64,000 nt of DNA from Paenibacillus wynnii (GTDB lineage Bacteria > Bacillota > Bacilli > Paenibacillales > Paenibacillaceae): NCBI RefSeq assembly GCF_000757885.1, contig NZ_JQCR01000002.1:620001-684000 (forward strand), read 5' to 3'. Within the stretch, counting starts at the first letter, position 1. Every line of letters starts with the position of its first letter. The translations under genes and the position numbers were made by a program. Positions 7,998 through 17,298 of the stretch are shown one piece after another. The notes under the pieces are model-generated. The model worked only from the letters and a program-made list of their open reading frames with translations. It had not been told where the DNA came from and did no database searches.

Positions 7998-8690
7998 ATG
8001 AGTATATTACAGAGAATTGCAACTTTGACAAAGGCAGCTTTACATGAGGGTTTGAACAAATTGGAGGATCCTATGCTGCTGACCGGACAATATTTGCGGG
8101 ATTTAGAAGAGGAGATCGCTACTGCAGAGCGCAATGAACGCGACTTCAAAGTTGCGGCCAGCGTATTGGAGCGTCGCAAGCACGAATATCAGTTGATGGC
8201 GGAACAGAGCGAGATTCTAGCCGTTCAAGCGATAGAGCAAGGTAATGAGCCGGAAGCCAAGCTTGCTGTTCAAGCCAAGCTGAAGTTCATGGAGAGTGAG
8301 CAGGAATGTACGGTTGGTTTGGAAGAAACTCGGCATACCCTCTCTACTCTTGAGATTAGTATCCGAAATGCCAAGGAAGAGAGAACTCGCCTTAAGGCCA
8401 AAAGAGAAGAACTGGCCGCGCGTGCTCGTCAAGCCAAAGAAACACTTCATAAGACTCCTCGGAACATTGGACAGAATCCGGGCAAAGGGAACTACGGACA
8501 TGCCCTGAATACCGGTGAAACGTCCCGCGGCTTTGAACGGATGGAAGAGAAAATTACAGAATTAGAGACTCATGCAGAAAACTCTCAACGGAATTTTCAC
8601 TCCACTTCATCTCCTGCGGTCGATCCCAGTCTGAACACAGCTGTAGACGCCGAAATGGCACGTCTTCGCAGCCTTAATAACGTGAAGTAA
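7998..8690 (+). CDS. pspA: PspA/IM30 family envelope-stress protein
   Basis: 230 residues, the usual PspA length, nearly all coiled coil. The N-terminus MSILQRIATLTKAALHEGLN is the membrane-binding amphipathic helix of the family, and DPMLLTGQYLRDLEEEI follows as in PspA/LiaH. PspA oligomers coat damaged membranes and limit proton leak. AAGAGGAGAG lies before the ATG. Pairing with PspC supports a small psp operon; no pspB or pspF is present, as expected in Bacillota, where control is often by LiaRS or an ECF sigma factor. No such gene lies nearby. Confidence 0.92.
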   Translation: MSILQRIATLTKAALHEGLNKLEDPMLLTGQYLRDLEEEIATAERNERDFKVAASVLERRKHEYQLMAEQSEILAVQAIEQGNEPEAKLAVQAKLKFMESEQECTVGLEETRHTLSTLEISIRNAKEERTRLKAKREELAARARQAKETLHKTPRNIGQNPGKGNYGHALNTGETSRGFERMEEKITELETHAENSQRNFHSTSSPAVDPSLNTAVDAEMARLRSLNNVK

Positions 8691-8702
8691 CATCCTTTAA
8701 AA

Positions 8703-8746
8703 AGGGATGACCCAAAAGCCATGAAATGGTTACACGGGTCATCCCT
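8703..8746. terminator. Terminator-like hairpin after pspA
   Basis: An 11-bp perfect stem, AGGGATGACCC with its complement, and a 22-base loop. The T-run after it is weak on the plus strand; it may act for both converging genes. Confidence 0.65.
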
Positions 8747-8795
8747 TCGTGCTGTCTTTGAGCAGGGAGGGATGTAAGAGCCTCCCCTTTATCCA

Positions 8796-10079
8796 CTAAA
8801 GAATAATTCGTTTCTGCTTAGCCGCTTTGAGCCATATGGGAAATTCATTTAGCAATTGGTCATAAAGTTCTTCATCTGAAACCTTTTCTATTTGGTCCAA
8901 ATGAATAAAATTAGCATTGTCAACAAGTCGTCCTTGCATCGTATCAAGCTGCTTTAATACTTCAAAATCAGAATTTCCAATGCCGACAAATTGCCAAAAG
9001 ATCGGTTGATCTGAAGACGCCATAATCACTTTTTTGGTAGGTTTCACTACTCCTCCATCGTTGATGAATATTATAAATACGGGGGTATCATCCTTTTCTT
9101 CCTCCGTATATTTACGTATTACATCCTCCATCACGGGTGGTTCATTGTTACGGCCAAACTTATGAATCGCAGAATTGTTCATGATATGTTTAAATACGTA
9201 ACGTCCCAGTTCCTGCTCTGTAACCGATGGTAAACGGCTAAACTCATTATCGTAAACCCATACATCCAGTGACCCGTTACTATCAAACTTGCAGGCAACA
9301 GCCAAAATACGTTCAACCACTTCTTGCACAGTTCCGTTATTATATAAATTTTTCATAGAACCAGTGATATCAAGGACTATACCAACCCTTGCAGATACAC
9401 CCGTCAATTCCTTCTTTTCGAGCGTAAATTGTACGATTCTTTTTCTTAAATCTATGGATGACAGAATTGGTGTTTGGTTCTCCGTTACTATTGCTGCCTC
9501 AGCTGTCGTAGCCACCTCAGTGGATATGCCTTCTTCCTCAATTTGAAGTCCATAGTTCTTACATAATGCTTCTAGTCCCCCATTGAATCCACTACCTATA
9601 GCATTAAACTTCCAGTCATCACCATACCGATATAACTCACCCACCACAATAGCTGTCTGTTGGGTCAGATCGGAGCCGTAATCGAAACGAAACAGTTCTT
9701 CCCCGTTAACACCATTCAAAATCCTCAAATAGGGAGATACAACGTCCTTCATATAATGTCTCAGTTTTTCACCTTCATGAATAGTTAGCGTTAATGCTAT
9801 TTTTGCAATGTCATCAGGTAACCCTTTAAGAGAAATGGAGATAGATTCTTTATCTGTTTGATTTAATGTGGAGTGTACAGCGCTACCATTGAAAAACATT
9901 GGATTTCCATAAAAAATAAAATTCTCATCACGCTCGCAAACATTCTGCTCCGACAGCAAAAAAGCAGCAGCATCAATGCCTATTTCAGCATTTGTTGTCT
10001 TCCATCCAAAGTTCAATTGGAGGTTTGTTATACTTCTCCCTTTTGTAAGCTCTACCTTTTGTCCTTTCAACAGCTGCAC
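8796..10079 (-). CDS. TerD domain-vWA domain fusion protein (TerF-like)
   Basis: 427 residues, GTG start at 10079 with AAGGAGATG before it. Residues about 1-185 match the TerD/CABP1 stress fold: MQLLKGQKVELTKG, FGWK, FNGSAVHSTLNQT and the Ca-binding-type FYGNPMFFN and EELFRFDYG segments. Residues about 225-425 are a von Willebrand A domain with a MIDAS-like VLDITGSM (DxTxS instead of DxSxS) and a second acidic motif IFINDGG. Proteins of this arrangement occur in tellurite and general stress clusters (TerF, YceC neighbours), role unclear. Here it stands alone without terC or other ter genes, which is unusual. Confidence 0.82.
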   Translation of the reverse strand: MQLLKGQKVELTKGRSITNLQLNFGWKTTNAEIGIDAAAFLLSEQNVCERDENFIFYGNPMFFNGSAVHSTLNQTDKESISISLKGLPDDIAKIALTLTIHEGEKLRHYMKDVVSPYLRILNGVNGEELFRFDYGSDLTQQTAIVVGELYRYGDDWKFNAIGSGFNGGLEALCKNYGLQIEEEGISTEVATTAEAAIVTENQTPILSSIDLRKRIVQFTLEKKELTGVSARVGIVLDITGSMKNLYNNGTVQEVVERILAVACKFDSNGSLDVWVYDNEFSRLPSVTEQELGRYVFKHIMNNSAIHKFGRNNEPPVMEDVIRKYTEEEKDDTPVFIIFINDGGVVKPTKKVIMASSDQPIFWQFVGIGNSDFEVLKQLDTMQGRLVDNANFIHLDQIEKVSDEELYDQLLNEFPIWLKAAKQKRIIL

Positions 10080-10158
10080 TCTATCATCTCCTTCATTGTT
10101 TTTACCCTCTCACTACTTTAATATGAATATATAGAAAAGATAGATAAGGGGCTTACAT

Positions 10159-10791
10159 ATGGATTTTACAGCAATAGACTTTGAAACAGCGAACTCCAGC
10201 CGCTCAAGCGCTTGCGCTCTGGGAATTGTTGAAGTTAAAGCGGGTAAGATTTGGGCAGAACACCATTGGCTGATTGATCCGCAAGCGCATTTTGACGGGA
10301 TGAATATCGCAGTACATGGAATCACTCCCTCAATGGTCCGAGGCAAACCTACCTTCAGTGAACTTTGGCATTCGATAGAACCTCTTCTTAAAGGACAGAT
10401 CGTCGTGGCACACAACGCCTCTTTTGATATGAGTGTTCTGCGGTATTGCTTAGATGGAGCTTCACTCAGCTACCCTGATTTTCAGTATTTGTGCACCTAT
10501 TTATTAGGCAAAAAAATGCTGCAGAATCTGTCTTCCCACAAGCTGAATGTAATATCTGATCATTTTGGGATTAAGCTGAAGCATCATGATGCTTTGGACG
10601 ATGCACGTGCTTCTGCTGCTATTCTTTTAAAACTTATGGAATTGGAAGAACACTCTGATCCCTTACAACTATCCAGCATTCACGGTTATAACAGCGGAAA
10701 GATGTACGTCGGGGGTTACTCTCCATTTACACGTACAGTAAAAAAATCTAGAAAAAAGCCTGCTCCAAGATCCAGCAGACTTTCAATCTAA
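10159..10791 (+). CDS. DEDDh 3'-5' exonuclease (DnaQ/PolC epsilon-like)
   Basis: 210 residues. The three exonuclease motifs are intact: AIDFET at about 5-10, VVAHNASFDM near 92-101, and HDALDDA near 153 with the histidine that defines the DEDDh class. HGIT in the first third matches DnaQ-type proteins. The last 40 residues are basic (KKSRKKPAPRSSR), probably nucleic-acid contacting. These stand-alone DnaQ-like nucleases trim DNA or RNA 3' ends in the cytoplasm; the specific substrate is unknown. It converges with yhaM, another 3'-5' nuclease, 8 bases away. Confidence 0.87.
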   Translation: MDFTAIDFETANSSRSSACALGIVEVKAGKIWAEHHWLIDPQAHFDGMNIAVHGITPSMVRGKPTFSELWHSIEPLLKGQIVVAHNASFDMSVLRYCLDGASLSYPDFQYLCTYLLGKKMLQNLSSHKLNVISDHFGIKLKHHDALDDARASAAILLKLMELEEHSDPLQLSSIHGYNSGKMYVGGYSPFTRTVKKSRKKPAPRSSRLSI

Positions 10792-10798
10792 ATTAACA

Positions 10799-11755
10799 TT
10801 ATATTTTTAAACGGTAAACCGCCTTATTCTCCAACCCCCTAATGAAAGGCGTCCATTCCTCAGTTTCAGGTGTGGTATCCAATGCATCCTCAACCATCTG
10901 AAGTTTGGCGTCCATAGCATCAATGTGATGCAGCGCCACTGCCTCAGCTGTTTGCGGTTGCACGGGACTACCCCACTCCCCAAGATTATGGTGTGACAAA
11001 ACCAAATGCTGTAAAGCCAGTACCTTTTCGGAGCCCAGATCAATATCGGAACGAATAGCAGCCTCCGTAATCCAGTTAGAGGCCATAGAAATATGACCGA
11101 TCAGCTTTCCGTGAACACTATATTCGGAGACGATGCCCAGCTGGGAGATCATTTCCTCCGGTTTGGCGATGTCATGCAGGATTATTCCTGCCTTCATTAA
11201 GTCCGGATTCAGGAAAGGACGCTGTTTACAGAGAAACTCGCCGATCTCCAGCATGCGCACCATGTGATAAGCAAGTCCGGCAAAATAAGCATGGTGATGG
11301 GTTTTAGCCGCCGGATAATGCATCAGCTTCTCTTCTACTTTACCTACACAGAAGGAAACAATCGTGGATATTTCTTGATCTGTAATACTTGCCATTACCA
11401 TTTTAATCGTATGAATGAGATCTACGGGGCGGATAGGCGCAGAGCGGATAAAGTCTGTTAAAGCCACTCCATCGGATTCTATAACCAGTCTCATTTTTGA
11501 AACCTTGATCTGTAGCTTCTCACGGTAGGTATGAGCTGTACCCTGTACCTTTACAAGCGCCATCGGGAAGAACGTCTCTTTATCCGTAGTGGTAACGTCC
11601 CAAAACTTAGCAGATAACTGCCCACTCGAATCCCCTAATACAATATCAAAATAATCCTTTTGAGGAGTACCATTCGTTTGTTTAATTGCCAACTCCCGCA
11701 GTAGATAAAAGCCGACAAAATCATCCTGTGGCGCTAGCTGCTTGATTTGTGTCAT
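10799..11755 (-). CDS. yhaM: 3'-5' exoribonuclease YhaM
   Basis: 318 residues from the ATG at 11755, which has a strong AGGAGGC at 11761-11767; the frame extends 20 codons further but without a site. B. subtilis YhaM is about the same length (314). Residues about 25-110 are an OB fold (FVGFYLLRELAIKQT, FWDVT), residues about 160-290 an HD domain (HHHAYFAGLAYHMVRM, GIILHDIAKPEE). YhaM is a manganese-dependent nuclease that trims RNA ends. It is a single gene with no obvious partner. Confidence 0.93.
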   Translation of the reverse strand: MTQIKQLAPQDDFVGFYLLRELAIKQTNGTPQKDYFDIVLGDSSGQLSAKFWDVTTTDKETFFPMALVKVQGTAHTYREKLQIKVSKMRLVIESDGVALTDFIRSAPIRPVDLIHTIKMVMASITDQEISTIVSFCVGKVEEKLMHYPAAKTHHHAYFAGLAYHMVRMLEIGEFLCKQRPFLNPDLMKAGIILHDIAKPEEMISQLGIVSEYSVHGKLIGHISMASNWITEAAIRSDIDLGSEKVLALQHLVLSHHNLGEWGSPVQPQTAEAVALHHIDAMDAKLQMVEDALDTTPETEEWTPFIRGLENKAVYRLKI

Positions 11756-11874
11756 GTTGAGCCTCCTATAGATAACAGGTTGGAAACCTGTCTTTGTATA
11801 TGTAACTTTAGACATCTACCTCATAAATCCCTTTAATTCACCAGATTATCTTAACCGTAATGCCCTTCCTGTGC

Positions 11875-11922
11875 AAAAAGGGGTCATCCTCCAGTCATTT
11901 TCATGACCTTTGGACAACCCCT
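11875..11922 (-). terminator. Rho-independent terminator of the FMN-domain protein gene
   Basis: On the minus strand AAGGGGT-type outer arms and an inner GTCAT/ATGAC helix form a long hairpin ending in CCCCTTTTT. It follows the stop of the gene at 11948. Confidence 0.7.
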
Positions 11923-11947
11923 TATACTTTAAGGCTTAATTTATTGA

Positions 11948-14176
11948 TTATTTACCTGCTGATTCAAGAGCCGCTTTAATTGCTTCTACAACTTTAGCAG
12001 ATACAATCTTCTCAGCGTCGTTGTTACCAAATGCTGTTGGTTTGTATCCATATTTATGCATGATGCCATAAGTTGTACCTTCAACTTCATTCTTAACTGC
12101 TTTTTCAGCTTCTAACAATTGATCAGCAGTTTTAACTTTACCTGCAGCATCAAGGAAATAAACTGTCATGTTTGTTGGAACACCATTTTTAACAGTTACC
12201 ATTACATTTACCATCTTATCCTTGTTCACTCCGATGAAGATTCCATTGAAGTAAGCAGCTTTGCCAGTTTCAACGATTTCTGCTTTACCGAATGCTCTGT
12301 CAACAGCTGCTTTCAATGCAGTGCTGCTGCTTGTAGCTCCTGAAATAGCATCTACCTTTTGAGCTTCTTCTCTAGTTCCAGCAGCCATGAAGCTTGCAGT
12401 AAGCTGTGGAATAGCTTTTACTACTTCTGGGTAAGCTTTTGGACCTAAATCTACAAGGTTCATACCTACGCGTGCTAACACTACATCAACAATCATACCG
12501 TTACGCAGGGTTACATTCGCTTGATTCGTTCCTTTATCGTAAGCATTACCAAATGCTGTGAAAGTACCGTCTTTATAAGCACCTTGTTGCTTGGATGCAT
12601 TTGTCATAGCGTCAACCATAGCTGCTTTTACTGCTGCGGACAATGCAGCTTGATCAGCAACTTCAGAGATATTAACACCATTTTCAAGCAAATCAGCTGT
12701 TACTTTTGCTACGAAATCCTTTTGTCCAGGGGACAATTTGTCTTCAGCAATCAGCTTCTTGTCAGCTCCGAACAAGCTAACTTTAACAGCAGTTACTTTA
12801 TCAGATGCAATATCAACCAACAGGAGAACCTTAGATTGGTTGTCAACACCGGCAAATTTACCGTCATAATATTGACCTGCAGTAGGAACCTTCAATGCCT
12901 TTTCGAATGCTCTTTCTACAGCTTGATTCCAGCTGTGACTACTTTCAGTAGCACCGGAAATTCCGTCTACCTTCTCATCGTAGTTAGCGATGAAAGATCC
13001 ATTAGCAAGCAATTTAGCAGTCATAGGTGCGTTTGCTTTAACTACTGAAGCATAAGCAGTTGCGCCTCTGTCGATCAGGTTTGTTCCCAATCTGAACAAT
13101 TTTACATCAACAAGTTTACCGTTACGGATAACGATGTCGGCTCTTTCTACGCCTACACTTCTTGCAGTACCGTAAGCGGAGTAGAACCCGTCTACATATG
13201 CAGATTTATTATCGATAATAGCATTTTGCTGTGCATCCCAGAATGCCTTTACAGCAGCCTTGAATTCAACTTCCAAGCCAGCTGTTGCAGTTGCAGCGAT
13301 ACCGTTAGCCAGCAGTGCTGGTTTGATAGCTGCGATAGCTGCAGTTTGCTCAGCTGTATAAGTCTTCTCATCAATAAAGTCTCCTGCAGCGTTCAGTGCA
13401 TATACCTTAACATCAGTCAGCTTGTTAGCTGAATATGTTGTGAATACTGCATATTTACCTTCAGGATCAATACCCATATGTTCGCCGTCAAAGTAAACAG
13501 CGTCTGCAGGCTTAACTTTCAAAGCTCTTTCAAAAGCTCTGTCAACAGCCAATTTCCAACCGTTGCTTGAACGAGTAGCGCCGGATACAGCATCAACTGC
13601 AGCGGCTCCTTCTCTAGTCTTTCCAACCAATCTGTCTTCCATAAGACCATAAGCCTGCCAGAGAGTTTGATAGTTGTTGCGAGCATCTCTATCAATCAAT
13701 TTAGGGCTAGTTCTCAAAAGTTCAACACTTGTGATCTTACCGTTTTTAATTGTTACTTTAGCGCCTTCAGTACCTTTGGAGTAAGCTTGACCGTAAGTAA
13801 CATAAACTCCATCTTGGTATACGCTTGCTTTAACAGTAACAGGTTTTGCTGTTGCTGCAGGTTTCACTGCAGGTTTCACTGCAGGTTTCACTGCAGGTTT
13901 TACTGCAGGTTTTACAGTTGCCTTAGCTGTTGGTTTTGCTGTTGGTTTTGCTGTTGGTTTTGCTGTTGGTTTTGCTGTTGGTTTTGCTGTTGGTTTTGGT
14001 GCTGGTTTTGCTGTTGGCTTTGGTGCTGGTTTAGCTGTTGCAGCAGGTGCTTCCTCAGAAGCAGCGGATACCGCATCAACCTTTAGGTTCAAAGCTGGTG
14101 CATTAATTGTAAACGCGATCGGTGACAACAATAATGCGGCAGAAATAGTCAATGAAATAAATTTTTTGTTTTTCAA
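11948..14176 (-). CDS. Secreted wall protein with three FMN-binding (flavinylation) domains
   Basis: 742 residues; TTG start at 14176 with AAAGGAG upstream. Residues 1-40 are a signal peptide with no lipobox. Residues 48-112 are a proline-lysine spacer (AKPTAKP then AVKP repeats), a likely wall-spanning stalk. Three FMN_bind units follow: SGATRSS at 198, SGATESS at 407, SGATSSS at 612. Spacing is about 205-209 residues. In known proteins (NqrC, RnfG, Listeria PplA) the threonine of this S-G-A-T motif receives FMN covalently from ApbE; here that would be T201, T410 and T615. Between them lie related domains without the motif (YFDGEHMGID, YYDGKFAGVD, YFNGIFIGV), so the unit is itself a tandem pair. 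The likely role is extracellular electron transfer or a redox buffer; no ApbE, NDH or quinone partner gene is in the window. An alternative is a structural protein that kept the fold. Confidence 0.8.
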   Translation of the reverse strand: MKNKKFISLTISAALLLSPIAFTINAPALNLKVDAVSAASEEAPAATAKPAPKPTAKPAPKPTAKPTAKPTAKPTAKPTAKPTAKATVKPAVKPAVKPAVKPAVKPAATAKPVTVKASVYQDGVYVTYGQAYSKGTEGAKVTIKNGKITSVELLRTSPKLIDRDARNNYQTLWQAYGLMEDRLVGKTREGAAAVDAVSGATRSSNGWKLAVDRAFERALKVKPADAVYFDGEHMGIDPEGKYAVFTTYSANKLTDVKVYALNAAGDFIDEKTYTAEQTAAIAAIKPALLANGIAATATAGLEVEFKAAVKAFWDAQQNAIIDNKSAYVDGFYSAYGTARSVGVERADIVIRNGKLVDVKLFRLGTNLIDRGATAYASVVKANAPMTAKLLANGSFIANYDEKVDGISGATESSHSWNQAVERAFEKALKVPTAGQYYDGKFAGVDNQSKVLLLVDIASDKVTAVKVSLFGADKKLIAEDKLSPGQKDFVAKVTADLLENGVNISEVADQAALSAAVKAAMVDAMTNASKQQGAYKDGTFTAFGNAYDKGTNQANVTLRNGMIVDVVLARVGMNLVDLGPKAYPEVVKAIPQLTASFMAAGTREEAQKVDAISGATSSSTALKAAVDRAFGKAEIVETGKAAYFNGIFIGVNKDKMVNVMVTVKNGVPTNMTVYFLDAAGKVKTADQLLEAEKAVKNEVEGTTYGIMHKYGYKPTAFGNNDAEKIVSAKVVEAIKAALESAGK
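13857..14037 (-). repeat. Tandem 12-bp coding repeats (Ala-Lys-Pro stalk)
   Basis: At 13857-13915 the plus strand shows repeated CTGCAGGTTTCA/T units, and at 13928-14037 repeated TTGCTGTTGGTT units, most of them identical. Each unit encodes four residues of the Pro/Lys stalk. Such identical repeats are prone to length change by slippage. Confidence 0.85.
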
Positions 14177-14727
14177 TCTGTATTCTCCTTTACCAATTCC
14201 CCAGTTTTATGTAGCATTTTGACAAGTGAATCCTTCGCAAGTGTGATATACTTCCCTTCTCATGAAGAACCTGTTGTCTCTTCACAAGAGGTCATCCCCC
14301 CTCTCGCTCCTCTTCTACACCGAACAATTCGAATTCCCAAAAAAATGTATACGTGTTCATTTCTTTTTGATTAAGTGTGAATCTACCTATAATAAGGTGA
14401 ATTTATTCACATAAAAAGATGTCGGTATTTTACCAGTATTTTCAGCTTGATATTATCAAACTTTTTAAGTTCTTTTCTGTATATAAAATCACACCCCCTA
14501 TAATAAAAGTCACTATTTACCATATTACACCACATTCGCATGTCATTACCTATTAGAGTTTTTCATGGATCAAACATGACGAATGAAGTGACCGGCGAGC
14601 GGAAAATTTATCTTCTATCTATTCCTCAAGCAAACATTCTGAAAGAGATATCACTGGTCACTCGGTCGGTCATTTTAGAAGTGAGGTATGGTCAAAAAGT
14701 AGAGGGGGTAGTAGTAAAATAGCAAGC
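14177..14727. other. Intergenic region, no supported gene
   Basis: A/T-rich. It must hold the promoter of the FMN-domain gene, but I could not assign clear -35 and -10 boxes. A 60-residue plus-strand frame (14540-14722) lacks a ribosome site and family resemblance. Confidence 0.5.
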
Positions 14728-15180
14728 TTATGCTGTCAGTTGTCTATATTTATTAGTCAGCTCCTGAAACCACTGTTTGTCCTGAAGGGCCAGGGCGAAA
14801 TCAATCAACTCTGTAATCTCACTCTTTTGCAGTTCCGGTGAATCATTAAAGCTAATTTCTGCACTTGCAGCAGCAGCCCCTTCTGAGCCTTCTGTGAAAT
14901 CAAAGTCAAATTGGAGCTTAATGTCGCTCTCCATAAACTCGTTACGAAGGAAATACAGAATCTCGCACATGAGTACCGGTCTGATCTGGTTGTCAAATAC
15001 ACAGTCCATTACCTTTGCCCAATAATGCTGATTCGTGAGGTGTAACTTATCATTGGTTAAGAGATATTTCTCTCCCTGAAAATCATTGACGAAGTTTAGC
15101 TCCAGCGGCTCCATTTTAAATATACCGGCGATTTGCTTCTTGGCAATATTCACAATGTCTTGCGTTTCTAATCTAATCAT
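14728..15180 (-). CDS. Hypothetical protein with IDEAL-like C-terminus
   Basis: 150 residues, ATG at 15180 with GAGGTG upstream. The body is not recognised; it has an acidic middle. The last 35 residues (ITELIDFALALQDKQWFQEL) fit the pattern of the small IDEAL domain (hydrophobic-acidic-x-A-L..D...F..L) found at the end of many Bacillota proteins. The function of that domain is mainly unknown. It is a single gene between the FMN-domain gene and a repeat-rich stretch. The match is by eye and could be chance. Confidence 0.55.
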   Translation of the reverse strand: MIRLETQDIVNIAKKQIAGIFKMEPLELNFVNDFQGEKYLLTNDKLHLTNQHYWAKVMDCVFDNQIRPVLMCEILYFLRNEFMESDIKLQFDFDFTEGSEGAAAASAEISFNDSPELQKSEITELIDFALALQDKQWFQELTNKYRQLTA

Positions 15181-15375
15181 CTTTCAAGCACCTCATCCCT
15201 CTTATTTGGACTTCCAGTAACTTCGCTGCTATCCGCAATAATACTACTAATTTTTATTTAATTTAAAGTTAATATCGTCATCATACTCTACTTTGTTTAT
15301 AGTTTTATATAAATTTCTTAAAAAAAGTGATTCAAATTTGATAAATTTGTTTAATTTATGTCCTGAAATAAAAAA

Positions 15376-15414
15376 AGACTGTTTTGCGTGTTAAAAAACA
15401 CCTCAAAACAGTCT
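15376..15414 (-). terminator. Terminator-like hairpin
   Basis: Perfect 11-bp arms AGACTGTTTTG and complement with an inner GTGTT/AACAC helix, followed on the minus strand by T7. No gene is directly upstream of it now; the IS at 15737 may have separated it from its original transcript. Confidence 0.6.
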
Positions 15415-15736
15415 AGTATATAGAACTATATAGATTGTACTTAAGATTTACTCCTTGGGTGTATGGTAGTGTGTTAGTAACTACGATGAATGTGTAGACT
15501 ACGAGCATCTATCCGCGACAAATACGGCAAATCGTCTACCTACATGGGTTTCTATATATAGTTGCACAACTTACACTTATATTTCTCCCTTAGCACACTT
15601 TAGGGGGTTTAATTGCACTTTATACACTTATTTTTGGGTATTCCGGGGTTTAACCGGCATATTCGTGTTTTTAGTTGCACAATGTACACCTATCCATTCA
15701 TCCGAGCGCCAAAAGCTAGAAATAAGTGTATAAAAT

Positions 15737-17298
15737 CAGACTGTTGAGAAAGCAAACTTTCAAGCTGCAAATATCATGCGGAAACCCAAATGACGGTTAA
15801 AGTAGTGAAGGTTACTCTTTTTCATACACAAATGAAAAGCATAGGCCTCCATCTTTGCTAAGTGACGGGCCATTTTCTTCAGATTCTGTGCAATGGCCGT
15901 CATCAATGCCTGTTCCTGCATCTTGGCTTTGCCCCGCATTCGGCATCGACGGTACCCGTGGAGATTTTTGGCATCAGCAAAGCTACGCTCAATGGTTTGA
16001 GCGCGGTATTTGTAGATTTTCTCGCCTTCGGGACTTTTCCGGTTTTGGTGTACTTTCTCTTTGAAGTCTTCCCATACATGCCGCTGAATCGTACGCTGGT
16101 GCTTGGAGTTTTCAGTACATTGAGTGACTTTCGGGCAAGCCGCGCAGTGCCCCTTGGATGATATATACTCGTTGTAGCCTTGTCGGTTCGTCGTTCGGTA
16201 CGTGAGTGGTTGTCCTAATGGACATACGTATACATCCTTTTTCGCATCATAGGTAAAGTCTTCTTTCGTGAGAAAGCCGGGTTTGCTGGGTGGTTTCCGC
16301 TCGGCAATTACAGTCATCCATGGCGTCGTTTGTTTGCAAATATGGGGCACCATGTATCCGGAATCCAAGGCTATGGCTTCGAGGGTGTCTCGAAAACCAA
16401 AGGTCTCCAGTTGCCGGGTTAAGCGCTCCATATACACGGTTGAATCATTGACATTGCCTGGCGTCACATACACATCGGTAATCATATTGTATTTGTGGTC
16501 AACCGTCCGGTGGTCTAAGTAAAAGAATCCTTCCGGTTTGTTCTTACGATTCATGTAGCCGCTCTCTGGATCAGTCAGGCTCACTTTCAGTTTTTTGGGC
16601 TCCTCCTCCCGTTTCCCGCGTGGAGGAGCTAATGGCTTTTTCCCGTGAGCACGGCGGCTTTCATGGACTGCGGTCTCCAACTCTTGCAGATAGGCGTGCG
16701 GGGACTCACTCGTCATTTGCTGCGTATAACGATTTTTATTGGCATTCGCCTCGATGTGCGTCGAATCTGTAATTAAGAGCCGCCCCGCAATCATGCGGTG
16801 GGAAATGGCAAGCCGCACCACTTCGTCGAAGATTTCCTGGAAGACATCGGTTCCCTGAAATCGTCCATTCCGGTTATAACTAATCGTGGAATGGTCCGGA
16901 ACTGGTTCACTAAGGCCCAGGCCTAAAAACCACCGGTAGGCAAGGTTAACGTTAATGTCCTGCTCAAGGATGCGTTCGGAACGAATGTTAAACAGGTAGC
17001 CAATCAGCATCATTTTGAATAAACGGATGGGTGGAATCGAAGGTCTTCCTTGGGTTGCACTATAATAAGGGCGTACCTTTTCGGTAATGAACGAAAAATC
17101 CACATGTTTTTCGACCAAACGAAGGAGGTGATCGGAGGGAACCAACTGGTCTAAACAAACCATCTCCATTTGATATTTTCCGCTATCCCCTTGATCTTTT
17201 TCGTTTAACATAAGACACCGCGCTTTCTAGCAAAGTTATCTATATTATACCAAATTAACGCGGTGTCGTGTTGAAATTCGGACTTTCTCAACAGTCTG
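15737..17298 (-). mobile_element. IS1182-family insertion sequence, complete
   Basis: 1562 bp, bounded by 16-bp inverted repeats CAGACTGTTGAGAAAG (15737-15752 and complement at 17283-17298). Both sides are flanked by ATAAAAT (15730-15736 and 17299-17305), a 7-bp target duplication. The intact copy of the invaded repeat at 49.9 kb shows the pre-insertion layout. Confidence 0.9.
15760..17211 (-). CDS. IS1182-family transposase
   Basis: 483 residues, apparently intact. The DUF772-type N-terminus (QGRPSIPPIRLFKMMLIGYLF) is followed by a DDE core: first Asp in LLITDSTHIEANANKNRY, second in AIALDSGYMVP, and Glu in TIERSFADAKNLHGYRR. A cysteine set near residue 350 (CPLGQPL, CAACPKVTQC) is typical of the family. 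It cuts and pastes the element that carries it. No frameshift is visible, so it may still be active. Confidence 0.93.
   Translation of the reverse strand: MLNEKDQGDSGKYQMEMVCLDQLVPSDHLLRLVEKHVDFSFITEKVRPYYSATQGRPSIPPIRLFKMMLIGYLFNIRSERILEQDINVNLAYRWFLGLGLSEPVPDHSTISYNRNGRFQGTDVFQEIFDEVVRLAISHRMIAGRLLITDSTHIEANANKNRYTQQMTSESPHAYLQELETAVHESRRAHGKKPLAPPRGKREEEPKKLKVSLTDPESGYMNRKNKPEGFFYLDHRTVDHKYNMITDVYVTPGNVNDSTVYMERLTRQLETFGFRDTLEAIALDSGYMVPHICKQTTPWMTVIAERKPPSKPGFLTKEDFTYDAKKDVYVCPLGQPLTYRTTNRQGYNEYISSKGHCAACPKVTQCTENSKHQRTIQRHVWEDFKEKVHQNRKSPEGEKIYKYRAQTIERSFADAKNLHGYRRCRMRGKAKMQEQALMTAIAQNLKKMARHLAKMEAYAFHLCMKKSNLHYFNRHLGFRMIFAA

Noticed and set aside
13857-14037. CRISPR-like regular repeats
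   Set aside because: The units are 12 bp, contiguous, in frame with a gene and lack spacers; no cas gene is in the window.
13667-14086. Cys/Trp/Phe-rich frame antisense to the stalk repeats
   Set aside because: Its repeats are the complement of the Pro/Lys coding repeats; the composition is an artefact.
14540-14722. 60-residue plus-strand frame
   Set aside because: No Shine-Dalgarno before the ATG and no family resemblance in an A/T-rich intergenic stretch.
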